Below, in pieces: positions 15,752 to 24,819 of a DNA stretch of 64,000 bases. The position numbers and the translations under genes were made by a program. Source of the DNA: Allobosea sp. ASV33 (GTDB taxonomy: Bacteria; Pseudomonadota; Alphaproteobacteria; Rhizobiales; Beijerinckiaceae). The DNA lies in assembly GCF_016428755.1 (NCBI RefSeq), contig NZ_JAELTI010000002.1, forward strand, positions 86,254 to 150,253, given 5' to 3'. Numbering within the stretch: position 1 is the stretch's first letter; every line of letters begins with the position of its first letter. Below the pieces are notes generated by a model. It searched no databases and was not told the DNA's origin. It saw only the letters and a list, made by a program, of their open reading frames with translations.

Positions 15752-17326
15752 ATGTCTCGCGTAGATGAACGGTCGACGGCTGGCAAGCCGTTGCCTGTAC
15801 GGGAACATTTGCGCCTTCTCGTCGTCGGCGCCGGTCCGGCTGGCCTCGCTGCGGCGCTGGAAGCTGCTCGACGCGGCGTTGAAGTCGTATTGGTCGATGA
15901 ACATCCCGTCGACAGCGCCCTGATGGGCCTCGACGTCCCTTTCCATTTCGGCCAGCGCATGAGCGGAGCGACCCGCAACAAGACGCGAATGATGGAAGCG
16001 ATCGCGGCTTCCGATGAACGGATCGCGGACGCCTTCGAAGCCGGAGTTGACGTTCGTCTTGGCGTCTCCGCCTGGGGCCTGTTCTCCCCCAAGCCCGGCC
16101 TCCGTTGGCTGACCGGGCCGGTCGTCGGTCTCAGCGATGGCGAGAGCAGTTGGTACGCTTCCTTCGATGCCGCGATCCTCGCCACCGGGCGGCGGGACAT
16201 CGGGCTGGCCTTCCCGGGCTGGGAACTGCCGGGCGTCATGGGTGTCACCGCAGCGCAGACGTTGCTGCAACGCTATGACGCGCTAGAGAGCCAGCGGATC
16301 GTCATCCTCGGCTCCGGTGCGGAAGCGACGAGCTTCGCCGAAGCAGCCGTCGCGGCAGGGCGGACCGTCGTCGCGATGGTCGAGGTCGCGGATGCTCTCC
16401 GCGACGCGAAGGGTTGCGCGAAGCTCGCGTCCCAGGGCGTGGCGGTCCTGACGGGAGCCATGGTCGCTCGCGCGGCTGGCGGATCGGACGGCGTCGAAGA
16501 CGTGGAGCTGACCGGAACCGACGGCCGCCACCTTCCCTGCGACACGGTGGTGCTCGCCATCGGCACTGCGCCCGTGATCGAACTGTTCGACGTCGCCGGT
16601 GCCGAGATTGCTTTCATGAGTTCTCGCGGCGGTCACGTTCCGCTTACGGACACCGATGGGCGAACCTCCATCCCAGGCCTCTTCGCAGCCGGGGACTGCG
16701 CCGGGATTACCCAGGACAAGACCGCCGATCCCGCGATCGCGGCGGAGGAAGGTCGTCGCGCTGCCGCCGCGGCCTGCTCGGAGCTGGAGAGCGGCTCGCA
16801 CGCTTCATGGCAGGCCCTGCCCGCCGATGGCACGGCAACCGACGATGTCGAAGCCAGCCGCTCGGCGTGGATCGAAGCGGCGATGACCGTCGCGGATACC
16901 GAAACGCACATCTGCCAGTGCGAGGAAGTCAGCATCCCCGATCTTCTCGGCGTTCGACCGCCGCATTACCTTCCGCGAGATCAAGCCCCCATGCTGGCGC
17001 GCGACCTCGCCTCTCTCGCCAACGACGGCCTCGTCCATCAGGACCAGATCAAGCGGCTGACCCGTGCGGGCATGGGACCTTGCCAAGGACGACGTTGCCG
17101 TGAACAGGTCAGCGCGGTGCTGGCACGGGCAACGGGGACGCCGCTCGCGAAGCTTCCGCTGCCGAGCTATCGCGCGCCGGTCCGACCGCTCCCGCTCTCC
17201 GCCTTCGCGGAGGATCTCGAACCCGGCGTTGTCAGCGACAACTGGGAGGGTTGGTTCGGCATATCCGGCCAATGGGACCCGTTCTGGACGCTTGCCGATG
17301 GCGCCAGCGCGGAGGAGCGCTCATGA
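15752..17326 (+). CDS. FAD/NAD(P)-dependent oxidoreductase with BFD-type [2Fe-2S] region (OoxA/HcnB-like)
   Basis: A 524-residue flavoprotein like OoxA of octopine oxidase, HcnB and D-hydroxyproline dehydrogenase subunits. It likely accepts electrons from the partner amine oxidase encoded next. The N-terminal FAD fold is LLVVGAGPAGLAAALEAARRG; a second nucleotide fold begins RIVILGSGAEATSFAEAAV; the FAD-closing motif is TSIPGLFAAGDCAG. The C-terminus has a BFD-like cluster site, Cys388-x-Cys390 and Cys444-x4-Cys449. The usual small Fer2-type third subunit is not adjacent. The ATGA overlap with the next gene shows translational coupling. The substrate is not determined; a secondary amine or opine is likely. 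Confidence 0.85.
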   Translation: MSRVDERSTAGKPLPVREHLRLLVVGAGPAGLAAALEAARRGVEVVLVDEHPVDSALMGLDVPFHFGQRMSGATRNKTRMMEAIAASDERIADAFEAGVDVRLGVSAWGLFSPKPGLRWLTGPVVGLSDGESSWYASFDAAILATGRRDIGLAFPGWELPGVMGVTAAQTLLQRYDALESQRIVILGSGAEATSFAEAAVAAGRTVVAMVEVADALRDAKGCAKLASQGVAVLTGAMVARAAGGSDGVEDVELTGTDGRHLPCDTVVLAIGTAPVIELFDVAGAEIAFMSSRGGHVPLTDTDGRTSIPGLFAAGDCAGITQDKTADPAIAAEEGRRAAAAACSELESGSHASWQALPADGTATDDVEASRSAWIEAAMTVADTETHICQCEEVSIPDLLGVRPPHYLPRDQAPMLARDLASLANDGLVHQDQIKRLTRAGMGPCQGRRCREQVSAVLARATGTPLAKLPLPSYRAPVRPLPLSAFAEDLEPGVVSDNWEGWFGISGQWDPFWTLADGASAEERS

Positions 17327-18504
17327 ACGCAACCGTCGGGACCAAGGGCGCCAGCGTCATCGTCATAGGTGGCGGCGTCACCGGCCTGAGTAGCGCCTGG
17401 TGGCTTGCCCGGGCGGGCGTCGACGTCATGGTCATCGAGAAGGGCATCGTCGGCTGGGGCGCCTCCGGACGAAACGGCGGCGGCGCGACGCACCATCAAA
17501 GCCCCCTCTTCCTCGAGGAGCAGCGGCTGTGGCCGCAGATGGATGAACTGCTCGGCTATCCGACCGAGTTCCAGCCGAAGCGCATCCGCATCGCTTTGAG
17601 CGATCAGCAGGTCGAGGAATTCAAGATCGGCGTCGAGAATACGCGCGGTCAGGGCTTTCCGGCCGAATGGCTCGACCCGAAGCAGGTCCGCGATCTCGTC
17701 CCCCTCGCCGGAAACAATGTCGTCGGCGGCGTCTATTACGAGCGAGGCGGCCACGCGAACCCGCAACGAACAGTGCAGGCCTATGCCTGGGCCTTGCAGG
17801 ATCTCGGCGGACGCATCCTGCAACATACCGCGGTCACCGGCTTTCAACGCCGGGGCGGCAAGGTCGCCGCCGTCGAAACCAACGCGGGCGTCTTCTCCTG
17901 CGACACGCTGATCCTGGCGGCCGGGCCGCAGACCGGTCGGCTCTCGGCCCTGCTCGACAGCGAAGTCCCGGTCACCGCGGCACGGGCCGAGATGATCGTC
18001 ACGGAACCGCTGCCGTTGATGCCGATCGGCGGTGTCGACGGCAATCATCTCTACGGCCGCCAGACCTTACGCGGGAATCTCGCCTATGGCGGCGGGCCGC
18101 ATGAATGGCTTAGGCCGGAGGATGACGCGGTCGCTGCGCGCCCCTCGAGCCCGCTCGCCCGCAACGTCGCCAAGCGCCTCGCCGAACTCTTTCCGAAGGC
18201 CGCCCATATCCGCGTAATCCGTAGTTGGGCCGGGGTCATCGAAAACACGCCAGACGGCCGCCCCGTGATCGATCGGCTCCCGACCGCCGCGAACGCGATC
18301 GTCGCGACCATGTCGAGCGTGGGCTTCGGCCTGTCACCGGCAACGGGACGCGCGATCTCGCAGCTCGTGATCGACGGCCGGTGCGACTTCGCCGACCTGT
18401 CGAGCTTTCGCTTGTCGCGCTTCGGCAACCTGAGCCCGGACTGGCGCGAAGAGCGCGGCTGGCTTCCCCCTCAAACGGAAGATGACGATGCCCGCGCGGC
18501 CTGA
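17323..18504 (+). CDS. FAD-dependent amine oxidase, DAO family (OoxB/HcnC-like)
   Basis: A 393-residue D-amino-acid/glycine-oxidase-family flavoenzyme, the presumed substrate-oxidising partner of the preceding protein. The FAD-binding start is VIVIGGGVTGLSSAWWLARAG, followed by the GWGASGRNGGG segment typical of the family, and a C-terminal TPDGRPVIDRLP with GFGLSPATGR that completes the FAD site. The ATG at 17323 overlaps the upstream stop; an earlier in-frame ATG at 17251 would lie far inside the upstream gene. The gene end overlaps the soxB-like start by 23 bp. Glycine oxidase-like activity on N-alkyl amino acids is an alternative. Confidence 0.85.
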   Translation: MNATVGTKGASVIVIGGGVTGLSSAWWLARAGVDVMVIEKGIVGWGASGRNGGGATHHQSPLFLEEQRLWPQMDELLGYPTEFQPKRIRIALSDQQVEEFKIGVENTRGQGFPAEWLDPKQVRDLVPLAGNNVVGGVYYERGGHANPQRTVQAYAWALQDLGGRILQHTAVTGFQRRGGKVAAVETNAGVFSCDTLILAAGPQTGRLSALLDSEVPVTAARAEMIVTEPLPLMPIGGVDGNHLYGRQTLRGNLAYGGGPHEWLRPEDDAVAARPSSPLARNVAKRLAELFPKAAHIRVIRSWAGVIENTPDGRPVIDRLPTAANAIVATMSSVGFGLSPATGRAISQLVIDGRCDFADLSSFRLSRFGNLSPDWREERGWLPPQTEDDDARAA

Positions 18505-19765
18505 ACCGATCGCCGATCGCTATTCGGCCTGGCGCCTGCTGAAGGAGAGCTTCTCCGGCAATCAAGGCTGGAGACCCGCCTGGCGCAAGCCCGAGCCCAA
18601 GGCTTCCTATGACGTGATTATCGTCGGCGGCGGCGGCCACGGGCTGGCGACGGCGCATTACCTCGCCAGCGTTCACGGCATTACCAATGTCGCGGTGGTC
18701 GAGAAGGGGCCGATCGGCCTCGGCAATGGCGGGCGCAACACCACGATCGTGCGCTCGAATTACGGACTGCCGAGTAATACGCGCTTCTACGAGCACTCGC
18801 TGAAGCTCTGGGAGGGCCTCGAGCAGGACCTCAACTACAACGTCATGATGAGCCAGCGCGGCGTGCTCAACCTGTTCCATTCGGACTCGCAGCGCGATGC
18901 CGCCGCCAGGCGCGGCAACTCGATGCGGCTTCAGGGCGTCGACGCGGAACTGCTGGATCGAGACGGGGTGCGCGCATACGCGCCGTTCATCGAGATGGAT
19001 AATCCGATGTTCCCGATCTTTGGCGGCCTGATGCAGCGGCGCGGAGGCACCGCACGGCACGACGCGGTGATCTGGGGGTTCGCCCGGGCAGCCGACCGAC
19101 GCGGCGTCGATATCATCGAGCAGTGCGAGGTTACGGGCATCCGCCGCGAAGGCGGGCGCGTCACCGGCGTCGAGACCCCTCGGGGCTTCATCGGCGCCAA
19201 GAAGGTCGGCGTCGCCGTTGCCGGAAATACATCGCGCCTGGCGACGATGGCTGGCCTTAGCCTGCCGGTGGAATCGCACCTGCTCCAGGCCTTCGTCTCC
19301 GAGGCGATCAAGCCGATGATCGATGGCGTCGTGACCTTCGGCGCCGGGCACTTCTACATCAGCCAGTCGGACAAGGGTGGCCTCGTCTTCGGCGGCGACC
19401 TCGACGGCTACAATTCCTATTCCCAGCGCGGAAATCTTCCGGTGGTCGAGCACCTGCTGGGTGCGGCCGTCTCGATGATCCCTGCCCTGTCCCGTCTGCG
19501 GGTGCTGCGGCAATGGGCCGGCATCATGGACATGACGATGGATTCCTCTCCCTTCATCTGCAAGACGCCGATCGACGGCCTCTATTTCAACGGCGGCTGG
19601 TGCTACGGCGGCTTTAAGGCCACCCCGGGCTCAGGCTGGTGCTTCGCCCATACAATCGCGCGGGACGAACCCCACGCCTTCAACGCCGACCTGACGATCG
19701 ACCGCTTCCGCGACGGCCGCATGATCGACGAACGGGGTGCCGGCCCCAACCCCTGGGCGCAGTGA
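18482..19765 (+). CDS. soxB: Sarcosine oxidase subunit beta
   Basis: A 427-residue catalytic subunit of heterotetrameric sarcosine oxidase, which oxidises sarcosine (N-methylglycine) to glycine and an active one-carbon unit. FAD-binding motif: VIIVGGGGHGLATAHYLA; next GLGNGGRNTTIVRSNY, diagnostic for SoxB. His193 in GTARHDAVIWGF is the likely site of covalent FMN attachment, by analogy with characterised enzymes. The C-terminal FNGGWCYGGFKATPGSG is also characteristic. Length is normal. The start overlaps the previous gene; ATG at 18488 is an alternative. Confidence 0.95.
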   Translation: MTMPARPEPIADRYSAWRLLKESFSGNQGWRPAWRKPEPKASYDVIIVGGGGHGLATAHYLASVHGITNVAVVEKGPIGLGNGGRNTTIVRSNYGLPSNTRFYEHSLKLWEGLEQDLNYNVMMSQRGVLNLFHSDSQRDAAARRGNSMRLQGVDAELLDRDGVRAYAPFIEMDNPMFPIFGGLMQRRGGTARHDAVIWGFARAADRRGVDIIEQCEVTGIRREGGRVTGVETPRGFIGAKKVGVAVAGNTSRLATMAGLSLPVESHLLQAFVSEAIKPMIDGVVTFGAGHFYISQSDKGGLVFGGDLDGYNSYSQRGNLPVVEHLLGAAVSMIPALSRLRVLRQWAGIMDMTMDSSPFICKTPIDGLYFNGGWCYGGFKATPGSGWCFAHTIARDEPHAFNADLTIDRFRDGRMIDERGAGPNPWAQ

Positions 19766-19778
19766 GGCGGCGGCGGCA

Positions 19779-20054
19779 ATGCATCTGATCCCCTGCCCCT
19801 ATTGCGGCGAACGTCCCCAGGACGAGTTTCACTATCGCGGGGACGCGACGGTGAAGCGACCGGCCCCGGATTCCGGCGAACAGGCCTTCTACGACTACGT
19901 CTACACGCGGGCCAATCCGCGCGGCTGGCACGATGAATGGTGGCACCACTACGCGGGCTGCCGACAGTGGATCAAGGTTCGGCGAAACACGCTGACTCAT
20001 GTCGTCGCGGCCTCGGCCGGACCTGCGGATGCGCTGCCGGAGGCGACGCCATGA
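19779..20054 (+). CDS. soxD: Sarcosine oxidase subunit delta
   Basis: A 91-residue zinc-binding small subunit of the tetrameric sarcosine oxidase. The typical N-terminus is present (MHLIPCPYCGERPQDEFHYRGDA trimmed to its Cys-x2-Cys motif), with a histidine-rich middle (GWHDEWWHHYAGC) that completes the zinc site. The ATG at 19779 gives the usual family start; the longer frame from 19737 overlaps soxB. The stop overlaps the soxA start as ATGA. Confidence 0.93.
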   Translation: MHLIPCPYCGERPQDEFHYRGDATVKRPAPDSGEQAFYDYVYTRANPRGWHDEWWHHYAGCRQWIKVRRNTLTHVVAASAGPADALPEATP

Positions 20055-22975
20055 CTTCGAAGCGCTTGCCCTCCGGCGGATCCGTCGATCGCGCCCAGAC
20101 AATCCGCTTCAGCTTCGACGGCCGTACCTTCACCGGCCACCCGGGCGACACCCTCGCCTCGGCCTTGCTCGCGAACGGCGTCAGGCTCGTCGGGAGGTCC
20201 TTCAAGTATCATCGGCCGCGCGGCATCATGACGGCTGGGTCGGAGGAACCGAACGCGCTCGTCGAGCTGCGGGATGGCGCGCGGCGCGAGCCGAACAGCA
20301 AGGCCACAGAGATCGAGCTGCACGACGGCCTTGTCAGCGCCAGCCAGAATCGCTGGCCCTCGCTCGCCTTCGACCTGATGGCGGTCAATGGGCTTGCCGG
20401 TTCTGTCTTCTCGGCCGGGTTCTACTACAAGACCTTCATGTGGCCGAAGAGCTTCTGGGAGAAGCTGTATGAGCCGCTGATCCGCCGCGCCGCCGGTCTC
20501 GGACGCGCGGCCTCGCAACCCGATCCCGATCACTACGAAGCGATGCACGCGCATTGCGACGTGCTCGTGGTCGGTTCGGGCGCGGCCGGTCTCACCGCGG
20601 CGCGCGCGGCCGGCGAAGCCGGAGCCCGCGTCATCCTCTGCGAACGCGACTTCCTTCTCGGCGGTGGCCTCCTCCTGTCACCCGCAGATGAATCCTGGCG
20701 GAAGGAGATGCTGGCGTCCCTGGAGAAACTGCCGAACGTCGAGATCCTGACCCGCACCAACGTGTTCGGCTATTACGACCACAACCTGCTGGGAGCCGTG
20801 GAGCGCGTCGCGGACCATAAGGTCCAGCCCGACCCGCATGAGGTTCGCCAGCGCTATCGGACATTCCGAGCGAAGCAGGTCGTGCTGGCCACCGGCGCGA
20901 GCGAGAGACTGATCGCGCTTCCCGGGAACGATCGCCCCGGCACGATGATGGCCGGAGCGGCGCTCACCTATCTTCGCCGCTTCGGCGTAGCGCCCGGCAG
21001 AAATGCCGTCGTCTTCACGAACAACGACAGCGCCTACGAAACCGCCCTCGCCCTTGCCGAGGCGAGGACCGGAAAGGTCACGCTCGTCGACGTCCGGGCG
21101 CAGAGCTCGCTCGCCGACGCACTGACTGCGCGCGGCATCAACGTCAGGCTCGGCTGCGAGGTCGCGTCCTTCGATGGCAAGACGGCGATGATCCGCCGTC
21201 GCGGCGGCGCCGGGGGCGAGAAGATCGTCGCCGACCTCCTCAGTCTCTCCGGAGGTTGGAACCCGAACGTTCAGCTTGCCAGCCAGTCCGGAGCGAAGCC
21301 CCGCTGGGACGCGACGCTGGCGAGCCATGTCTCCGGAGACCCGGTGCAGGCCGAACGGTCGGCGGGGGCGGCGAATGGCAGTTTCGGCATCGGAGCGGCC
21401 GCGCAGGAAGGCGCGAAGGCCGGGCGAGATGCGGCGGCAGCGGCCGGGTTCGAAAAGGCATCGGAGTTCGCCCTGCCCCAACCCGGTAAGGCCGAGCAGC
21501 CGATCGCGCCCTTCTGGGAGGTCAAGGCTCCCGGCAAGAGCTTCGTTGACCTGCAACACGACGTCACCGCCGCGGACATCAGGCTCGCTCATCGCGAGGG
21601 CTTCAGCCATGTCGAACACGCCAAGCGCTACACGACGCACGGCATGGCGACCGACCAGGGCAAGCTCGGCAGTCTGGTCGGGTCCGCGATCCTGGCCGAG
21701 GCGCGCGGGGAAACGGTCGACGCCGTCGGCGTGCCGACGCACCGGCCCTACACCATGCCGGTCGCCTTCGGAGCGCTGGCGGGTCATGCCTCGGGCGCGC
21801 ACTTCCAGCCCGTCCGCCGCACGGCATTGCATGATTGGCACCTGCGAAACGGTGCCGCGATGCAGCCGACAGGGGCTTGGATGCGCCCCTTCTTCTATCC
21901 CAAGCCCGGCGAGACCGGCTGGGATCCGATCTTCCGCGAGGCGCGCGCCGTCCGGTCGTCCGTCGGAATCTGCGACGTCTCCACGCTCGGCAAGATCGAC
22001 GTCCAGGGACCCGATGCCGCGACCTTCCTGGATCGCCTCTACATCAACACCTTCTCGACGCTAGCGGTCGGCAAATGCCGCTACGGTGTGATGCTCCGCG
22101 AGGACGGCATCGTCTTCGACGACGGCACCACATCCCGGCTGGCCGAGGATCACTTCCTGGTCACCACGACCACGGGCAACGCCGCGCCGGTGTTGGAACA
22201 CATGGAGTTCCACGCGCAGACCGTCTGGCCCGAACTCGACGTCCAGTTCTGCTCGGTGACCGACCAGTGGGCGCAGATCGCCGTCGCCGGGCCGAAATCC
22301 CGCGAGACGCTCGCCACCGCCGTCGAGGGTCTCGACCTCTCCAATGAGGCCTTCCCTTTCATGGGCGTGGGCGAAGGCAAGATTGCCGGGGTCCCGGTCC
22401 GCCTGTTCCGGATCAGCTTCTCCGGCGAACTCGCCTACGAGATCGCGGTAACGTCCGGTCAGGCCGAGACCGTCTGGGAAGCGATCCTGGCAGCGGGCAA
22501 GCCGTTCGGCATCGTGCCGTACGGGCTCGAGGCCATGAGCCTGATGCGGGTCGAGAAGGGCCATGCCGCAGGCCCCGAGCTGAACGGGCAGACGACCGCC
22601 GCCGATCTCGGCATGGGCCGGATGATGAAGAAGAGTGGCGACGTGATCGGGCGCGTCCTCGCTGGTCGCCCGGGCCTGGCCGATCCCGGCCGCCCACGCC
22701 TCGTCGGCATCCGCCCGGTCGATACGAGCAAGCGCCTGCGCGGCGGCGCCCACATCGTGCGGGAGCCGAGCTCGGGAACCAGCATGGGTTGGGTCAGCAG
22801 CGTGACCCAGTCGATCGAGCACAATTGCTGGATCGGCCTGGCCCTCGTCGAGAACGGCGAGGTCCTGAAAAGCCAGCGGCTCTTCGCCGTCTCGCCGCTC
22901 CATGACGAGAGCGTCGAGGTGACAATCACCAGTCCCCATCATGTCGATCCGGAGAACGCTCGTGTCCGCGCCTGA
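20051..22975 (+). CDS. soxA: Sarcosine oxidase subunit alpha
   Basis: A 974-residue subunit with the classical SoxA layout. An N-terminal Fer2_4-like fold lacks cluster cysteines (FSFDGRTFTGHPGDTLASAL, then FKYHRPRGIM). A FAD/NAD domain begins DVLVVGSGAAGLTAARAAGE near residue 175. From about residue 620 a GcvT-like aminomethyltransferase domain binds tetrahydrofolate and captures the methyl-derived carbon as 5,10-methylene-THF. The start at 20051 overlaps soxD. Coupling with soxD, soxB and soxG in one run, and with purU downstream, matches a folate-linked sarcosine pathway. Confidence 0.95.
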   Translation: MTSKRLPSGGSVDRAQTIRFSFDGRTFTGHPGDTLASALLANGVRLVGRSFKYHRPRGIMTAGSEEPNALVELRDGARREPNSKATEIELHDGLVSASQNRWPSLAFDLMAVNGLAGSVFSAGFYYKTFMWPKSFWEKLYEPLIRRAAGLGRAASQPDPDHYEAMHAHCDVLVVGSGAAGLTAARAAGEAGARVILCERDFLLGGGLLLSPADESWRKEMLASLEKLPNVEILTRTNVFGYYDHNLLGAVERVADHKVQPDPHEVRQRYRTFRAKQVVLATGASERLIALPGNDRPGTMMAGAALTYLRRFGVAPGRNAVVFTNNDSAYETALALAEARTGKVTLVDVRAQSSLADALTARGINVRLGCEVASFDGKTAMIRRRGGAGGEKIVADLLSLSGGWNPNVQLASQSGAKPRWDATLASHVSGDPVQAERSAGAANGSFGIGAAAQEGAKAGRDAAAAAGFEKASEFALPQPGKAEQPIAPFWEVKAPGKSFVDLQHDVTAADIRLAHREGFSHVEHAKRYTTHGMATDQGKLGSLVGSAILAEARGETVDAVGVPTHRPYTMPVAFGALAGHASGAHFQPVRRTALHDWHLRNGAAMQPTGAWMRPFFYPKPGETGWDPIFREARAVRSSVGICDVSTLGKIDVQGPDAATFLDRLYINTFSTLAVGKCRYGVMLREDGIVFDDGTTSRLAEDHFLVTTTTGNAAPVLEHMEFHAQTVWPELDVQFCSVTDQWAQIAVAGPKSRETLATAVEGLDLSNEAFPFMGVGEGKIAGVPVRLFRISFSGELAYEIAVTSGQAETVWEAILAAGKPFGIVPYGLEAMSLMRVEKGHAAGPELNGQTTAADLGMGRMMKKSGDVIGRVLAGRPGLADPGRPRLVGIRPVDTSKRLRGGAHIVREPSSGTSMGWVSSVTQSIEHNCWIGLALVENGEVLKSQRLFAVSPLHDESVEVTITSPHHVDPENARVRA

Positions 22976-23576
22976 TCGCCGTTCGCGCTTCCCGATCTCC
23001 CGCTCGCTTTCCGGTGGGCGGAACGGAGGAGATGCCCTCACCATCACGGAGCAGCATGCTGCGCTGGTGCAGGTCACCGCACGCAAGGGGCGTCAGAACG
23101 ACGTCTCCGCCACCCTCGGCCACACCTTTTCGATTGAGCTGCCCGCTTCCGGTCGCGTCGCCAGCGGTTCGGCCGGAACGGCGATCTGGGTCCAGCCCGG
23201 AAGCTGGCTGATCCGGGCATCGGGCGATCAGCGGGAGGACCTGGCGGCGCGTCTCCGCCAAGCCCTCGATGGCACCGCCGCGGTGGTCGATCAAAGCCAT
23301 GGTCGAAGCGTGTTCGAGCTCAGCGGCAAGCATGCGCACGCGGTTCTCGCGCGCCTGTGCCGACTCGATCTGCACGATCGGGCGTTCCCGCTCGGGAGCA
23401 GTGCCTCGACCATCGTCGGCCATGTTTCCTGCCAGCTCTACCGAAACGAAGCGCCGGTCCCCTCATTCAGCCTGATCGTCGGCTCGACCTTCGCCGAATG
23501 GCTTCTCGACGAACTCCAAGGCGCGGCCGCCAGCGATGGCTGGAGATTCCAGCCCGCGCAGGGCGCCGCCGCATGA
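22962..23576 (+). CDS. soxG: Sarcosine oxidase subunit gamma
   Basis: A 204-residue accessory subunit with the fold of the N-terminal part of GcvT-like proteins. Recognisable stretches are GTAIWVQPGSWLIRA, VDQSHGRSVFELSG and the C-terminal SFAEWLLDEL-like segment (here STFAEWLLDEL). I prefer the GTG at 22962 because GGAG lies seven bases upstream; ATG 22941 is possible with a longer overlap. It overlaps the soxA end by 14 bp, consistent with stoichiometric translation. SoxG is the least conserved subunit, but position makes the call firm. Confidence 0.88.
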   Translation: MSAPDRRSRFPISRSLSGGRNGGDALTITEQHAALVQVTARKGRQNDVSATLGHTFSIELPASGRVASGSAGTAIWVQPGSWLIRASGDQREDLAARLRQALDGTAAVVDQSHGRSVFELSGKHAHAVLARLCRLDLHDRAFPLGSSASTIVGHVSCQLYRNEAPVPSFSLIVGSTFAEWLLDELQGAAASDGWRFQPAQGAAA

Positions 23577-23610
23577 TTTCTCCCACCGACCAGCACCGGA
23601 ACAGCGCGCC

Positions 23611-24816
23611 ATGACAGCTCATCGTTCCAATCGTCAGCTCGGCTTCGAGACGCGATCAATCCACGAGGGCTACGACCCGCTGTTGGAGCGCGGCGCGGTC
23701 TCGCCGCCGATCTACATGACGTCGACCTTCGCCTTCCCCAATGTGGCGGCGGCCGACGCGGTGGTCGCCGATGAGGCCGAGGGGTTCCTCTATGGACGCG
23801 AGCACAACCCGACGCAGCAATTGCTGGAACAGCGCGTTGCCTCGCTGGAAGGCGCGGAAGCCGGAGTCACGGCCGCATCCGGCATGGCGGCGATCAGCTC
23901 GCTCTTCCTGTCTCTGCTCTCGCCGGGCGACGAGATCATCGTCCACCGAACCCTCTACAACAACACGACGGCGCTGACGGGCGAGGGTCTGCCGCGCCTT
24001 GGGATCAATGTCGTCAAGGTCGACCTCTCGGATCCCTCCAACCTGACAGCGGCCGTCACGGAGAGAACCCGGCTCGTCTACTTCGAGACTCCGATCAACC
24101 CCACTGGAGAAGTGCTTGATATCGCCGCGATCTCGGCTCTGGCGCACCAGGCCGGATTGCGGGTCGTGGTCGACTCGACCTTCGCTTCACCCGCCTTGCA
24201 GCGGCCGCTGGAGCATGGCGCGGATATCGTCGTCCATTCACTGACCAAGTACATCAACGGCCACGGAGACCTGCTCGGGGGTATCGTGCTCGGCGATGCC
24301 GAGACCATGCACAAGGTGCGCGGGCTGGGTCTTCGTTATCTGACCGGCGCGACGCTCTCGCCGATGGCCTGCTTCCTCGTCCTGCGCGGTCTCAAGACGC
24401 TCAAGGTGCGGATGCGCCAGCATAGCGAGAATGCGCTCGCCGTAGCTCAGATGTTGGATGCCCACCCGGCCGTCCGCGTCGTTCGCTATCCCTTCCTCGA
24501 GAGCAGCCCCGGATATGCGATCGCCCGCAAACAGATGAGCGGCGGCAGCGGCATGATGTCGTTCGAACTGCACGCGGGCTACGACGGTGCGGTGCGGATG
24601 ATGGACAGGCTGAAGCTGATCGCCCGCGCCGTCAGCCTGGGCGACGTCGAGTCGCTCATCATGCACCCGGGCGGTTTGTTGCAGGCGCGACGCAAGGTCT
24701 ACCCCGAAGCCCAACTCGGCACCGGCGTGACCATGGACCTGATGCGCCTGTCTATCGGCCTTGAAGATGCCGACGACCTGATCGCCGACCTCGAACAAGC
24801 ACTGAGCGGAGACTGA
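23611..24816 (+). CDS. Cys/Met-metabolism PLP enzyme (cystathionine/methionine lyase family)
   Basis: A 401-residue PLP-dependent enzyme of the cystathionine gamma-synthase/beta-lyase/methionine gamma-lyase family. The cofactor lysine is Lys213 in VHSLTKYINGHGD. Other family motifs are YGREHNPTQQLLEQ, ASGMAAISSLFLSLLSPGD and ARAVSLGDVESLIMHPGGL; the last differs from the common SLGG...PA.MTH pattern, suggesting altered substrate choice. Start at 23611 fits the family; the longer frame would overlap soxG. It sits between soxG and a peptide/opine importer, so it may process a sulfur- or hydroxy-amino-acid product released by the oxidases, but that is inference. Confidence 0.88.
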   Translation: MTAHRSNRQLGFETRSIHEGYDPLLERGAVSPPIYMTSTFAFPNVAAADAVVADEAEGFLYGREHNPTQQLLEQRVASLEGAEAGVTAASGMAAISSLFLSLLSPGDEIIVHRTLYNNTTALTGEGLPRLGINVVKVDLSDPSNLTAAVTERTRLVYFETPINPTGEVLDIAAISALAHQAGLRVVVDSTFASPALQRPLEHGADIVVHSLTKYINGHGDLLGGIVLGDAETMHKVRGLGLRYLTGATLSPMACFLVLRGLKTLKVRMRQHSENALAVAQMLDAHPAVRVVRYPFLESSPGYAIARKQMSGGSGMMSFELHAGYDGAVRMMDRLKLIARAVSLGDVESLIMHPGGLLQARRKVYPEAQLGTGVTMDLMRLSIGLEDADDLIADLEQALSGD

Positions 24817-24819
24817 GCC

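Noticed and set aside
15752..18504. Hydrogen cyanide synthase (hcnABC)
   Set aside because: The HcnA-type subunit is missing and the setting is an amine-catabolism operon; an opine/secondary-amine oxidase is more likely.
20678..21841. 387-codon minus-strand ORF inside soxA
   Set aside because: Shadow frame of a clear soxA coding region with no recognisable motifs.
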